Of a stretch of 64,000 bases of DNA, positions 19,712 to 31,818 are shown in pieces; within the stretch, counting starts at the first letter, position 1, and each line of letters begins with the position of its first letter. Made by a program: the position numbers and the translations under genes. Below the pieces are notes generated by a model. It searched no databases. It saw only the letters and a list, made by a program, of their open reading frames with translations, and had not been told where the DNA came from. This stretch comes from Astragalus membranaceus (Eukaryota; Streptophyta; Magnoliopsida; Fabales; Fabaceae): NCBI GenBank assembly GCA_039519185.1, contig CM076846.1:75620818-75684817 (forward strand), read 5' to 3'.

Positions 19712-21736
19712 TGTAACACCCCGAAAATAATTTAATTAATTGAATTATTAATTTCAATTTGAGGCGTGATTTAATTAAATAGAGAGGGAAATGTTATATT
19801 TTGTGTAGGAGTGGGAGCGAGTAGCAGTGGGGGTGTAACTGTGAGCCCAGTGCGTGAAAGGCCCACAGCTTAAACCCAAGGGTTAGGTAAAACCCTCTCA
19901 CACATTTCATTTTTGGAGAAAAAAAAACGAAATTAGAAGGCTGGGAAGAGGGATAGCAGCGTCGCGAAGGAGGAGAGGAAGGGAGGAGAGATTTCGCAAA
20001 TTTTTCGTGAAGAGGAGATCGTTCGTGTTGCGGTGTTTTCGTGCGTGACCATCTTCTTCGTGCTAGGAGCTTACGCATTTGAGGTAAGGGTGGGTTTTAA
20101 CATTTGTAATGGGTTATGATGGTGGCTTATGGGTAGTTAGGATTTTGTGAATTGAATTGATGATGGCGTGATTGTTGGCGTTGCTCATCATTGTTGTTGT
20201 TGTTATTTGCGTTATCGATTGAGTTTAATGATGATTGGCTTATGATGGAATTGGTGACTAAGTGATACACCCTAAGTGTTGATGAAATGTATGAATAATG
20301 ATTAGAACGATTGTCACAGGTCTGATGAGATGTATGTGTGTCTATTTTCGATGTTTGATGGTGTGCACGAGTGAGAAATCAAGAGAACGCATTTTCGGTG
20401 CCACTAGGCGCCACTTGTTATTTTTTTATGTTGTTTTTATGCTGTTTTTGCTGCTGTTTTTAGCACATTATGTTGCTGTTTTTATGCTGTTTTTGCTGTT
20501 GTTTTTAGCACATTATGTTGCTGTTGTTTTATGCTGTTTTGCTGCCGTTTTTTTAGCACATAACATTGCTGTTTTTATGCGTTTTTGCCGCTGTTTTTAG
20601 CACGTTATGTTGCTGTTTTTATGCTGTTTTTGCTGCTGTTTTTAGCATATAATGATGCTGTTTTTATGTTGTTTTTGCTGCTGTTTTAGCGCATAATTGC
20701 TGCTGTTTTTAGCGCATAATTGCTGCTGTTTTTAGCGCATGTTGCGGCTGTTTTTATGTTGCGGTCATGCGGCTGTTGCTGTTTTTTTTATATCGCGGTT
20801 TGGCGCCATAGCGCAACCCAAGTAGCTGCTAGGCGCCAACTATGGTGCTGCCCGTGTGCGTGTGTTTGGGTGTCTTGTTTGAAGTTAGTATTTGTGCAGG
20901 TATGTGTGATGTGACAGCTATGATGCTGTGAACAGGTGAGAATTTCGAGGTAGCTGTGATGCTACAACACGTGGTATTTTTATGAAATGATTTATAACGA
21001 GATATGATGGTATAGTGTTTATTAATTAAATACTTTGAGTTTGTGTAACTGGTGCATGAGTCATGAGTCGCATTGTCATATCCATTTCTTGGTGGTATAG
21101 GCTTCGGCCTCTTGAGACTATTTTTGGTGGTATAGGCTTCGGCCTCTTGTCCGTTGTGGCTTATTTTACGAGATCGGTACCGCATGGATATGCCCAGAGG
21201 GGTTGCATTGTTGCATGGTCCATATATACATATATAACGTATTTTGGTGTTTCCATTCTGATGGAATTCGTGCCTTGTGCGGTGCTATGATGTGTTGATT
21301 TTCTGTGTTACCGTGATTTACCCGCTGCTTATATACTGCTATCATTTACTTATTATTTCTGTTAAGCTCACCCCTTCTGCTTGGAATGTTGCTCTTATGT
21401 GGCAACGCTGCAGGTGATCGTTAGCGCTCGTGGAGGATTGCTAGGTGTAGTCTCCTTCTCGTTGGGTCTGTGTCAGCTCTGATGCGTAGCACCGGGGAGG
21501 GTCTTAGTTACCGCTTTCGAACTATTACTGTTTTTTTTGGAGTTTTGGCTTAAAGTTTATTTATTTTTGGAGATGTTAAATGAGTCTATGATTCCGCTGC
21601 TTAGAGATTAATTATTTATGTTTTTGAGGATTCATTTTAAATCAATTGAAGATTTTATGTCGTAAAATAATGTAGCGCCCTCGGGGTGACTCTGATAATT
21701 GCGTTTTAATTATAATTAGTAAAAGGGGGTGTTACA
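19712..21736 (+). repeat. 5' LTR of element G
   Basis: TGTAACACCCCG..GGGTGTTACA. Leader with GAGGTAAGGGTGGG (donor-like GT at 20084), a ~45-bp GCTGTTTTTATGCTGTTTTTGCTG-type minisatellite (20420-20750) ending in GGCGCC motifs, two AGGCTTCGGCCT hairpins (21099, 21134), stem-loop and GCAGGT (21388-21415), GCTCTGATGCGTAGCAC (21476). Confidence 0.93.
21388..21485 (+). promoter_or_regulatory. Conserved LTR stem-loop, acceptor-like site and PBS-complementary block (G, 5' LTR)
   Basis: GTTGC..GCAAC stem (21388-21406), CTGCAG|GT (cut after 21413), GCTCTGATGC (21476-21485), which can still pair with the PBS through one G-U pair. Confidence 0.55.
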
Positions 21737-21740
21737 TTAG

Positions 21741-21752
21741 TGGTATCAGAGC
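21741..21752 (+). other. Primer binding site of element G (initiator-Met tRNA)
   Basis: TGGTATCAGAGC, four bases after the LTR end. Confidence 0.93.
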
Positions 21753-21856
21753 AGTTCGGTCTGTCCGGCCAAGTTGTCCTGTCATAGTGTCTTATGACAA
21801 TTAAGAATTATTAGATTAGTTCTAAATTTTTGTTTGTGCTGCAGTGATAATTTGAA

Positions 21857-24800
21857 ATGGCTGGGAGAAACGATGCTGCTCTTGCTGCTGCTCTGCAAGC
21901 TATGGCTCAGGCGGTTGGGAACCAGCAAAATGTTGGTGAAAATGCTGGAACTCGCAGTTTAGCCACGTTTCAGAGGGAGAATCCGCCCACTTTCAAGGGT
22001 CGGTATGATCCTGATGGAGCTCTGGCATGGGTGAAAGAAATTGAAAGGATTTTCCGTGTCATGGACTGCAATGATGCTCAGAAGGTCAGGTATGGTACGC
22101 ACACACTGGCAGAAGAAGCTGATGATTGGTGGATGGAGGTTAGGCAGAGGCTAGAAACTGCTAATGAAGAAATAACTTGGGCTGTATTCCGTAGGGAATT
22201 TTTGAGGAAGTACTTTCCGGAATATGTTAGGGGAAAGAAAGAGATAGAATTCCTTGAGCTGAAGCAAGGAAACATGTCGGTAACAAAGTATGCTGCCAAG
22301 TTCACTGAATTGGCTAAGTTTTATCCCCATTATACTAATGCTGATTCTGAATTCTCAAAATGCATTAAGTTTGAGAATGGGCTGAGAGCTGATATCAAGA
22401 AAGCGATAGGGTACCAGAAAATCCGGGTGTTCTCTGAGTTGGTGGACAGTTGCAGCATCTTCGAAGAAGACAGTATTGCCCATTCAAGAGTTATGAGAGA
22501 AAAGCAGGAGAGTTTCCCGAGTCGCGGGAAACCGTATGAGGTTCCAACGGGTAGGGGTAATCAGAGAGCTGCGGGGGGCAAGAGACCAAGTGGGGGAGAT
22601 GCTGCTGCTAGTGTGGGAAAGCTGGTCATAAGCGCCCGGACTGTCCGGGTGATGCGAAGAGGTGCTACAGATGTGGGAAAGAGGGCCATATGGCAACTAA
22701 CTGTGATCGTAAGGATGCACTCTGTTTCAACTGCGGTGAGGGAGGACACATCAGTGCTCAGTGTCCGAAACCAAAGAAAGAAAGGTCTACTGGAAAGGTG
22801 TTTGCTCTGGCGGGGTCAGATGTGGTAAATGAGATTAGAGGTACGTGCTATATCAATAATTCTCCTCTCATTGCTATTATTGATACTGGTGCCACCCATT
22901 GTTTTATTGCTGCCGCATGTGTTGATAGATTGGGTCTTTCTGTATCTTCTATGTTGGGGGATATGGTTATTGGTACTCCGGGGAAGGGTTCAGTAACTAC
23001 CTCTCTTGTTTGTGCTAAGTGCCCTTTGTCGATTTTCGGCAAAGATTTTATTGTTGATTTAATTTGCTTGCCGTTGGATGGGATGGATATTATTCTGGGT
23101 ATGAACTGGTTAGTTGATAACTTTGTCCATATCAACTGTAGTGAGGGGTCTGTGCGTTTCTCTTCTCCTGAGAAGGATGAATCTAGTTTGCTGCCTGCTG
23201 GTCAGTTACGGAGGGTGATGAAGGAAGGGGTTCAGTTGTTTTCACTGGTAGCGTCAATGTCTCCTGAGAGTCAGGCAAAAATTGGTGAGTTGGCAGTGGT
23301 GCGAGATTTTCCTGAAGTTTTTCCTGACGAAATCCCCGTTGTACCCCCAGAGAGAGAGGTGGAGTTCTCCATTGATCTTGTACCTGGTACTAGACCTGTG
23401 TCTATGGCACCGTATAGAATGTCTGCATCTGAGTTGTCTGAACTAAAGAAACAGATCTACTCGAGAAGAAATTTGTGAGGCCGAGTGTGTCGCCGTGGGG
23501 AGCTCCAGTATTGTTGGTAAAGAAGAAAGATGGTAGTATGAGACTGTGCGTGGACTATCGGCAATTGAACAAAGTGACAATCAAGAACAAGTATCCGCTC
23601 CCGAGGATTGACGATTTGATGGACCAGTTGGTGGGTACTAAGGTATTTAGCAAGATTGATTTGAGGTCGGGTTACCATCAGATCAAGGTGAAAGACGAAG
23701 ATATCCAGAAGACAGCTTTCAGGACTAGATATGGGCACTATGAGTACTCCGTGATGCCTTTCGGTGTTACTAACGCACCGGGAGTATTTATGGAGTACAT
23801 GAACCGTATTTTCCATAGCTACTTGGATCAGTTTGTGGTAGTATTTATTGATGACATTTTGGTGTATTCCAAGACGGAAGAAGAGCACGCATAACACCTG
23901 AGGTTGGTGCTTGAGGTGTTGAAAGAAAAGAAGCTATATGCTAAGTTGTCGAAGTGTGAGTTCTGGTTGCACGAAGTGAGTTTTCTTGGCCATGTGATTT
24001 CGGGTGATGGTATAGCTGTGGATCCAGCCAAGGCTGATGCTGGGTTGCAGTGGGAGAGCCCAAAGTCAGTGACTGAGATCAGAAGTTTCTTGGGGTTGGC
24101 TGGTTATTACAGGAGGTTTATTGAGGGTTTCTCTAAGTTAGCCCTTCCGTTGACTCAATTGACGTGTAAGGGAAAAGCTTTTGTGTGGGATGCCCGGTGT
24201 GAGGAGAGCTTCAATGAGTTGAACAAGAGGTTGACAACATCTCCTGTTTTGGTTTTTCCTGTTCCGGATCAACCATTTGTGGTGTATTGTGATGCTTCCA
24301 AGATGGGTTTGGGATGTGTACTTATGCAAGAAGGTAAGGTAGTAGCTTATGCGTCTAGACAGTTGAGGACTCATGAGAAGAACTACCCTACTCATGATTT
24401 GGAACTTGCAGTAGTGGTGTTCGCGTTGAAAATTTGGAGACATTATCTGTATGGATCGAGGTTTGAGGTGTTCAGTGATCATAAGGGTTTGCAGTATCTT
24501 TTCGATCAGAAAGAGTTGAATATGAGACAGCGTAGGTGGTTGGAGTTGTTGAAGGATTATGACTTCAGTTTGAACTATCACCCAGGAAAGGCTAATGTCG
24601 TTGCTGATGCCTTGAGTCGGAAGACTTTGCATATGTCGGCGCTGATGGTTAGAGAACTTGAGCTAATTGAGCATTTCAGAGATATGAGTATGGTTTGTGA
24701 GGTGTCTCCTCAAAGTGTCAGGTTGGGGATGTTGAAAATTGATAATGAGTTCATGACTAGTATCCGAGAAGCCCAGCAGTTAGATGTTAAGCTAGTCCAC

Positions 24801-25146
24801 CTAATGGTTGGGATTGGTCAATCCGAGAGTAAAGACTTTGAGTTAGATGCGAAGAATGTGTTAAGATACCGTGGAAGAGTTTGCGTTCCTGATGACGAAG
24901 AGATGAAAAGAGAAATTTTAGAAGAAGGTCATAGAAGCAAGTTGAGTATTCATCCGGGGGCTACAAAAATTAATCAAGATTTGAAACGGTTGTTTTGGTG
25001 GCCTGGTATGAAACGTGACGTCGCTCAGTTTGTATACTCATGTTTGACTTGTCAGAAGTCGAAGGTTGGGCATCAGAAGCCTGCAGGGTTGATGCAACCA
25101 TTGGAGATTCCAGAGTGGAAATGGGATAGCATATCTATGGATTTTG
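21857..25146 (+). pseudogene. gag-pol of element G, first part (gag to integrase N-terminus), broken
   Basis: Starts at ATG 21857 and matches F throughout. Gag is intact to about 22610, where a deletion of about 14 bp removes the start of the first zinc knuckle and shifts the frame. The second frame (to 23478) carries the remaining knuckles (CFNCGEGGHISAQC) and the protease DTGATHCFI. A ~7-bp deletion at about 23455 then shifts the frame just before RT. RT (DDILVYSK) follows, but a GAA to TAA nonsense change sits at 23892-23894 (after EEEHA). The frame reopens through RNase H (YCDASKMGLGCVL) and the integrase zinc-binding domain (CLTCQK), ending in ISMDF where E is inserted. The two frameshifts and the stop, as well as E, make it inactive. 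Confidence 0.92.
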
Positions 25147-28100
25147 TGTAACATCCCTAATTTTGGTTAATTTCGTTTTATGAAATTAACTAGCGAATTA
25201 TTATTCGATAAAGTAATAATTCGAGTCATGGACATATTAAAAGCGTGAAAGCAACATTTAGTTGCTAATAGTATGGATTACGTGATCGTTTGGAAGTAGG
25301 AATTGAATTATATGTGGATTAGGGGACCAAGGGTATTTTGGTCATTTCCATATCTTTCGAACCCTAACCCAAATAACTCGACATCAAAACATACTCCTTA
25401 ACTCCATAAGACCACAATCATAAATTTTAGAAATTAATTATGAGTTAGCGGTTATTTAAGGATAGATTAAGGTGAAGGGTTAAGTGGAGGGCGATTTAGT
25501 CATTTCACCCATTTAAATGAGAAACCCCCCACCTGAACCAAAACAAAAACACCTTCATCACCATCATTTCCAGAAACTGAATCCTAGAGAGGGATTAGAG
25601 AGGAAAGGGTGAGAGAGCTAGAGGAGGAAGAAGGAAGGGGATCTTCCACACCCCTTGATGCATGCTTGATCTTTGACCACCATTCTTCACCATTTTCTTT
25701 GCTCTTCCCATTGATACCACACACAACACACATCTTCCTCCTTCTCCAAAACACCATTTTCGAATTCTAGCAAGCTTGGACATCCATGGAGTTCTCACCT
25801 TGCATGTTGATTTCAAATCACCAAAAGTGAAGTTTAAAGCCTTGCATGTGGTTGAAGGAAGCTCATAAATTGTTGCTGAAGTGTATCCCACTAGCCTCAT
25901 GGTTGCTCAGATCATTTGGAGTAGAGGTTAGAGTGTTGTAGTGTTGCTAGATTCGAGTTTTAAAGGTTTGGGCTGTAGATGCAAGTTCTTCAAAATTTCT
26001 GCTGGAAAACCCGTATGACCTACCTTCATTGTTTTCATCGTATCTCACTGTACACTGCTCCGATGATCGCGATTCTTGTCCCTATGGAAACTAGACACCA
26101 AGATCTTCATTTTAGGCAGAAGAACCGTATGATTTCATGGAGAAATGAAGGATATATCATGCACCCAAATTTCGGATTCAGACTCAAGCACTGTCCTGAA
26201 CCAGTCACATTGTTTCGGGTGTATCTCCCAAGTTACTGGATGCATGCGTATGATCCTTTGACCATCAGAAAGTAGACAAAATTATCTACAGAATGGGCAC
26301 TGGTTTGAAGGGTTTTGGCCACGATTTGACCAAGATATACGTGTTACGAAACTGCTCACTGATTCTGGAAAACAGATGCGAAATTGGAAGTGTTGGTTCC
26401 TCAAATTTCGGATCGAATCGCCAAAGTTCGAGAGACGCCAATTCCGTAGTCAAGGAGGAAGTTCAGTAGCTGGATTTGTGACTGGTTTCTGTTCCGAAGT
26501 TCAGTTTCGAGTATCGGACGAGTTCGATGCGAGTACGTGATTACGGGGATTGTTCGAGAGGTTACGGTTCGTGAGGACGTGATTTCTCGCGAGGTCGTCA
26601 AATCGGTGAGTTCTATACTCGCTTAGGGACGTTTTGTTGTCGAGTCATGTTATTTTCTGAAATGATACTATGGAAAATCCGCTTTGTGAAAACTTAACGA
26701 AAACGTTTTTATCGAAATACCTTAAATCGCATAATTGCTCGGATTGCCGATTGATGATATATATATTGTTTGACTGTTTAATCGCTTTCGCTGGTCTGGA
26801 ATAATAACTTTTATGTTGGGATATCGATCGGAACGAAATTGGAATCGGAACGGAATGGAATTTATTCAAGAAAAGTCTGTTTTCTGGAAAACGGATGGAG
26901 ACGCACGGATCGTGTGCCTCTGTGCACGGGTCGTGCGCCCCCATCTGATGTTACAAGAACTGAGTTTTTAAACACACACGGATCGTGCGCCTAGTCGCAC
27001 GAGTCGTGTGTATTCTTCTGGAACTTTTATTCAACAACGCCCGGATCGTGCGCCTAGTCGCACGGGTCGTGCGTATCTTTCTGGAAATCTTTTACATCTT
27101 TGTTCAACAGCGCACGGGTCGTGTGAGACCTTCTGATCTTCAAATTCAAAGTACATTTTTATCCGTTCCAAATGATTCCAATTCCCTTCTAATCCATTCC
27201 CCAACGTCCGCCAACAATGTAAAGATACCGATGTCATGAGATTGAACATGTTTACTAGAAAACTTGTGTATTATGAACAAAATGGAAGACCGTACTTAGA
27301 GAAAGCGAGAGAACATATGTCAAGAAATAATAATATAATACACGGTACTTGACTGATATGTTACACGGTACTTGACTGATATGATACACGGTACTTGACT
27401 GATATGTTACACGGTACTTGACTGATACGATACACGATACTTGACTGAAATGACTAACAGCCCATTGCGGGTACATGGATTTATAATGTATAATAAATAC
27501 AAGAGGAAAAAGGCTGACGACCCGAAGAGGTTAGCATACTGTGGGAGGGGAAGTCATGAGCCCCAAAACCTAGACTCAAGAATGTTTCCCCCACTAGAAA
27601 TAGCGGGATGGGTTCACCAAAGTCAAAGAAGTGCCTATAAAATAGGTAGACTGAGGTGTTATGCTAAAAACATGGAACAAAAGATTGTATGCTTCATGTG
27701 TCGCTTAGGAGGGCCATGAGCATAATGATACAGGAACTTAATATATTTCCACGTGGTTGCTTTTTAGGGCCACGAGTTCAAAGCAAAGCATAATGAACCG
27801 CTAGAGTTAGTAAGGGGTCTCGATAGGACTCACTGAGATAATGTTTATCTCACCCTTCATATTTGTGGTTTTTACAGAGAAACAGGGAAAGGCAAAGGCG
27901 ACTAAGCACGGTTAGCTGGTGCGACTCATGGAACTATTGGAGATTGGATTTCCACTTAGCCCTTTGTATTTTTATTTAGTTATGTCGCCGATTGTATAAC
28001 TTTCATTGTTTAAGTTGTAAAATCGTTTCCGCTACTTTATGTTTTGAGTATTGAACACCAGGATTATGTACGCGTCTTAAGTTTTGAAACTTAAGCATTT

Positions 28101-28251
28101 TCAGAAGTTTATGAGGTTCAGAGAACCATTTGATATGTATTATCGAAAGTTTTAGTTGTGTTCAATATTTCAATAACAGGAAGTTACTCTGATGTATGCC
28201 ATTTAGTGCATTTCGGTGATTCTATGTGTTAGAATTTATCGAGGTGTTACA
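25147..28251 (+). repeat. 5' LTR of element E (3105 bp)
   Basis: Differs from the group of A, D, F, G, H, I, J and K: no GGCGCC array and no GCTCTGATAC block. Instead it has CACGGATCGTGCGCCTAGTCGCACGGGTCGTGCG-like repeats (26900-27130) in the equivalent region and a 23-bp tandem repeat (27339-27453). Frames that look open inside both LTR copies are duplicated because the LTR is, and show no protein family. Confidence 0.92.
27339..27453 (+). repeat. 23-bp tandem repeat, five units, in E LTR
   Basis: ACACGGTACTTGACTGATATG(T/A)T repeated five times with small changes; the same array occurs in the 3' LTR at about 34080-34193. Confidence 0.92.
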
Positions 28252-28254
28252 TTA

Positions 28255-28266
28255 TGGTATCAGAGC
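28255..28266 (+). other. Primer binding site of element E (initiator-Met tRNA)
   Basis: TGGTATCAGAGC, three bases after the LTR end. Confidence 0.92.
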
Positions 28267-28604
28267 AGTTCGACCTAGTCGGGCTTAGTTTAGTTTAGGG
28301 TTGAGTCGATTCCTTGTTAGTCTTTGTTGTGATTACACTTGTGATGCTAAGAGACATTGAGCCTGATCAACTCAATACTTGGTGTATCATGAGCAGAATT
28401 ATGGAAGGATGACCAAGACGTAGTCCTCGACCAAGACCTAAGTTCCTTAAAACCCATTTCATCTTAGGGAAAACTGGAAAGGAGAAGGTAGTTAAGCCAT
28501 CAACTCCGAATGCAAAGTTAAAAGGCAGCCGATCAAGGGAAAGAAAGTGCAGTTGTATGATTCCTCAAGATTCTCCAAGTGTTTTGCTGGTAGGAAGCCC
28601 AAGA

Positions 28605-31600
28605 GGTGGATGTCGTCCTAGTGCGACTCAGTGGTAATATATTAAGAAAAAGGGTCACTCAATCCAGAGTGCCCAAAAAGAGGAAAAGAAAGAGTCAGGT
28701 CAGCGTACTTCAGCTCGAGAGGGGGTTTACACTGCAGATGCTCAGAAAGTCAAGGCTACAGACACTCCACCGAGAATGTGGATATTGTCCTAGGTATGAG
28801 ATGAACGACTGCAAACCTTGTGAATGTTGATTGTTTCATCGGACTATCGGTGTCGCCTCCGAGTCAGTGGAGCTACAGCCGACCAATTCTGAAGTTGTTA
28901 TCTCATTCACTTCAGCTAGTGACTGTTTGTTTCAAGGCGCAGAAGCTTATGTCATGACGTTGTCTGCATCCACCGAGACAGGTCTAGATTTATCTTCTGT
29001 GCAAGTTGCTAATGAATTTCTTGATGTGTTTCCTAATGAAGTTCCTTCGTTTCCTCCGGATCGTGAGGTGGAGTTTTCTATAGGGTTGGCTCCAGGCACT
29101 GGACCAATTTCTATAGCCCCGTATAGAATGTCGCCGTTAGAGTTGAGGGAATTGAAAGTCCAATTGGAAGAACTAATTTCCGAACGGTTTATCCGGCCGA
29201 GTGCCTCACCATGGGGTGCTCCAGTGTTGCTTGTCAAGAAGGAGGACGGAAGTATGAGATTGTGTATTGATGATTTGCTAGATCAGTTGAGGAGAGCTTC
29301 TGTATTTTCAAAGATTGATTTGTGGTCTGGCTATCACCAAATCAGGGTTCGAGCTTTGGACGTCCCGAAGACCGCTTTCCGTACGAAGTATGGACACTAT
29401 GAATTTGTAGTGATGCCCTTCAGTTTGACCAATGCTCCAGCCGTATTCATGGATTATATGAATCGGATTTTTAAGTCCCTATCTGGATCAGTTTGTGGTG
29501 GTGTTCATTGATGATATCTTGGTGTACTCTAAGACGATTGAGGAGCATGTGCAACATCTCCGAATTGTTCTGAACGTACTCCGAGAGAAGAAGTTGTACG
29601 CTAATTCGTCCAAATGTGATTTTTGGATGCCCGAAGTTAAGTTTCTGGGCCATGTGATATCTAGGGCTGGTGTTGCAGTGGATCCCAGTAAGATCGAAGC
29701 TGTGGTAGACTGGGAACAGCCGTCTACGGTTACTGAGGTAAGAAGTTTCTTGGGATTAGCTGGGTATTATCGAAGATTCATTCAAGGATTTTCCCAGCTG
29801 GTTCTTGCACTCACGCGGGTAACTCGCAAGGGTCAGCCGTTTGTTTGGGACTCAGACTGTGATAATTGTTTCACGGAATTGAAGGATCGTTTGACTTCTG
29901 CACCCATCCTGATTCTTCCAGATCCGTCCGTAGGATTCCAAATCTATTGCGACGCCTCTGGTAAGGGTTTGGGATGTGTCCTGATGCAGAATCAACAAGT
30001 AGTTGCTTATGCCTCCAGACAGTTGAAACCCCATGAAGAGAATTACCCAACTCATGATTTAGAGTTGGCGGCGATTGTGTTTGCCCTAAAGATTTGGAGA
30101 CATTACCTGTATGGGTCTCGTTTCGAAGTCTTTAGTGACCACAAGAGCCTTAAGTATTTGTTTGACCAAAAGGAGCTGAACAACAGACAAAGGAGATGGG
30201 TAGAATTCCTGAAGGATTATGATTTTGAATTGAAGTACCATCCTGGTAAGGCTAATGTTGTGGCCGATGCTTTAAGTAGAAAGTCTATCCATACTGCAGA
30301 ATTGATGATGCACGAGATGTCTTTGTTGGAATCGTTTAGAGACCTCAATTTGAGAGTGAAGGCAAGAAGGAGCAGGCTAGTGTTGAGCCATATTCAGATT
30401 TCAAGTTCCTTCAGAAGTCTGATTCACTCAGCCCAAGAAAGTGATGTAGAACTGCAAGCGCAGAAGAGATTGCCGAGTTACACCGAAGACGGTGATGGCA
30501 TAATTCGTTTGATGGTAGAGTCTGTGTGCCGAATGATGAGAATGTGAAGAGGCAAGTTTTAGAAGAGGCTCATAAGAGTCAGTTCTCAATACATCCTGGG
30601 TCTACCAAGATGTATCGAGATTTGAGGCAATTGTACTGGTGGCCGGGTATGAAAGTAGGTATTGCAGAGTTTGTGTCTCGATGCTTGACTTGTCAACTGG
30701 TTAAGATAGAACGGCAGGAGCCAGGTGGCCAGTTACAGCCGTTGAATGTACCTGAATGGAACTGGGAAAGCATTTCTATGGATTTTGTAGTGAGGTTGCC
30801 ACGGTCCCAAGCCAGAAATGATTCTATTTGGGTAGTGGTGGACCGCTTGACCAAGTCCGCCCATTTTATTCCGGTGCGTTCGAATCACAAGGTTGCTAGG
30901 TTAGCAGATGGGTATCTCAAGAATATTGTGAAGTTGCATGGAATCCCTACAAGTATCATCTGTGATCAAGATCCCAAGTTCACATCTCGATTTTGGAGAG
31001 CATTGAATATGGCGTTGGGAACAACGGTGTGTGTTAGCACCGCTTACCATCCACAGACAGACGGGCAGACTGAGAGAACCATTCAGACATTGGAGGATAT
31101 GTTGAGGGCTTGTGTACTCGATAGTGGAGGCAGGTGGGAGGATCACCTTCCATTGATGGAATTTTCATACAACAACAGTTACCATTCTAGTATCGGAATG
31201 GCTCCATATGAAGCATTGTATGGAGGGAAGTGTAGAACACCATTGTGTTGGTGGGATATAGGTGAACAGAGATTGTTGGGACCGGATTTGGTCTGTGACA
31301 CTACGGAGAAGATCCGTCAGATAAGAGAAAGGATGAAAGCCGCGCAGAGTCGACAAAAGAGTTATGCGAATAAGAGAAGAAGACCGTTAGAATTCAAAGA
31401 AGGAGACCATGTCTTTTTGAGACTTTCTCCGACCATCGGGACCGGTATCGCTTTGCGAGCGAAGAAGCTCAGTCCTCGGTATGTCGAACCCTTCCAGATT
31501 ATCGAGCGAGTTGAGCCTGTAGCGTATCGCATTGCATTACCTCCAGAATTGTCCAGATTACATGATGTGTTTCATGTATCGTAGTTAAGGAAGTATATTC

Positions 31601-31818
31601 ATGATCCGAATCAACCATTAAGTTAGGAAGCGATTGACATCAGACCGGATTTATCTTATCAGCCTACTTCAATCAGGATCATCGAACGTGGCGAGAAAAC
31701 GCTCCGGACGAGATCAATCCCTATTGTCAAGGTGCTTTGGGACGGTGCTACACCCGACGAAGCAACATGGGAAGTAGAGGAGATCATGCGGGTTAAATAT
31801 CCCTACCTGTTCGATTGA
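28605..31818 (+). pseudogene. gag relic and pol of element E, broken
   Basis: Around 28640-28790 a short relic of the gag zinc-knuckle tail is visible (KKGHSIQS.., SGQRTSAREG). The protease is missing. From 28831 the protease-RT linker and RT are readable (VEFSIGLAPGT, PWGAPVLLVKKEDGSMRLCID), but about 20 residues after LCID that normally form RT's conserved core are deleted in frame, joining LCID to DLLDQL. Frameshifts follow near 29495 and 30530. RNase H (YCDASGKGLGCVL), the integrase zinc finger (CLTCQ), VDRLTKSAHF, and TDGQTERT are present. A TAG at 31582-31584 ends the long frame, and the chromodomain-like tail ATWEVEEIMRVKYPYLF continues behind it with another stop. Confidence 0.9.

Noticed and set aside
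25595..26275. Duplicated frames of ~100 codons also present at 32315-32995
   Set aside because: They are duplicated because they lie in the two LTRs of E; no conserved domain, and the leader position argues for noncoding RNA.
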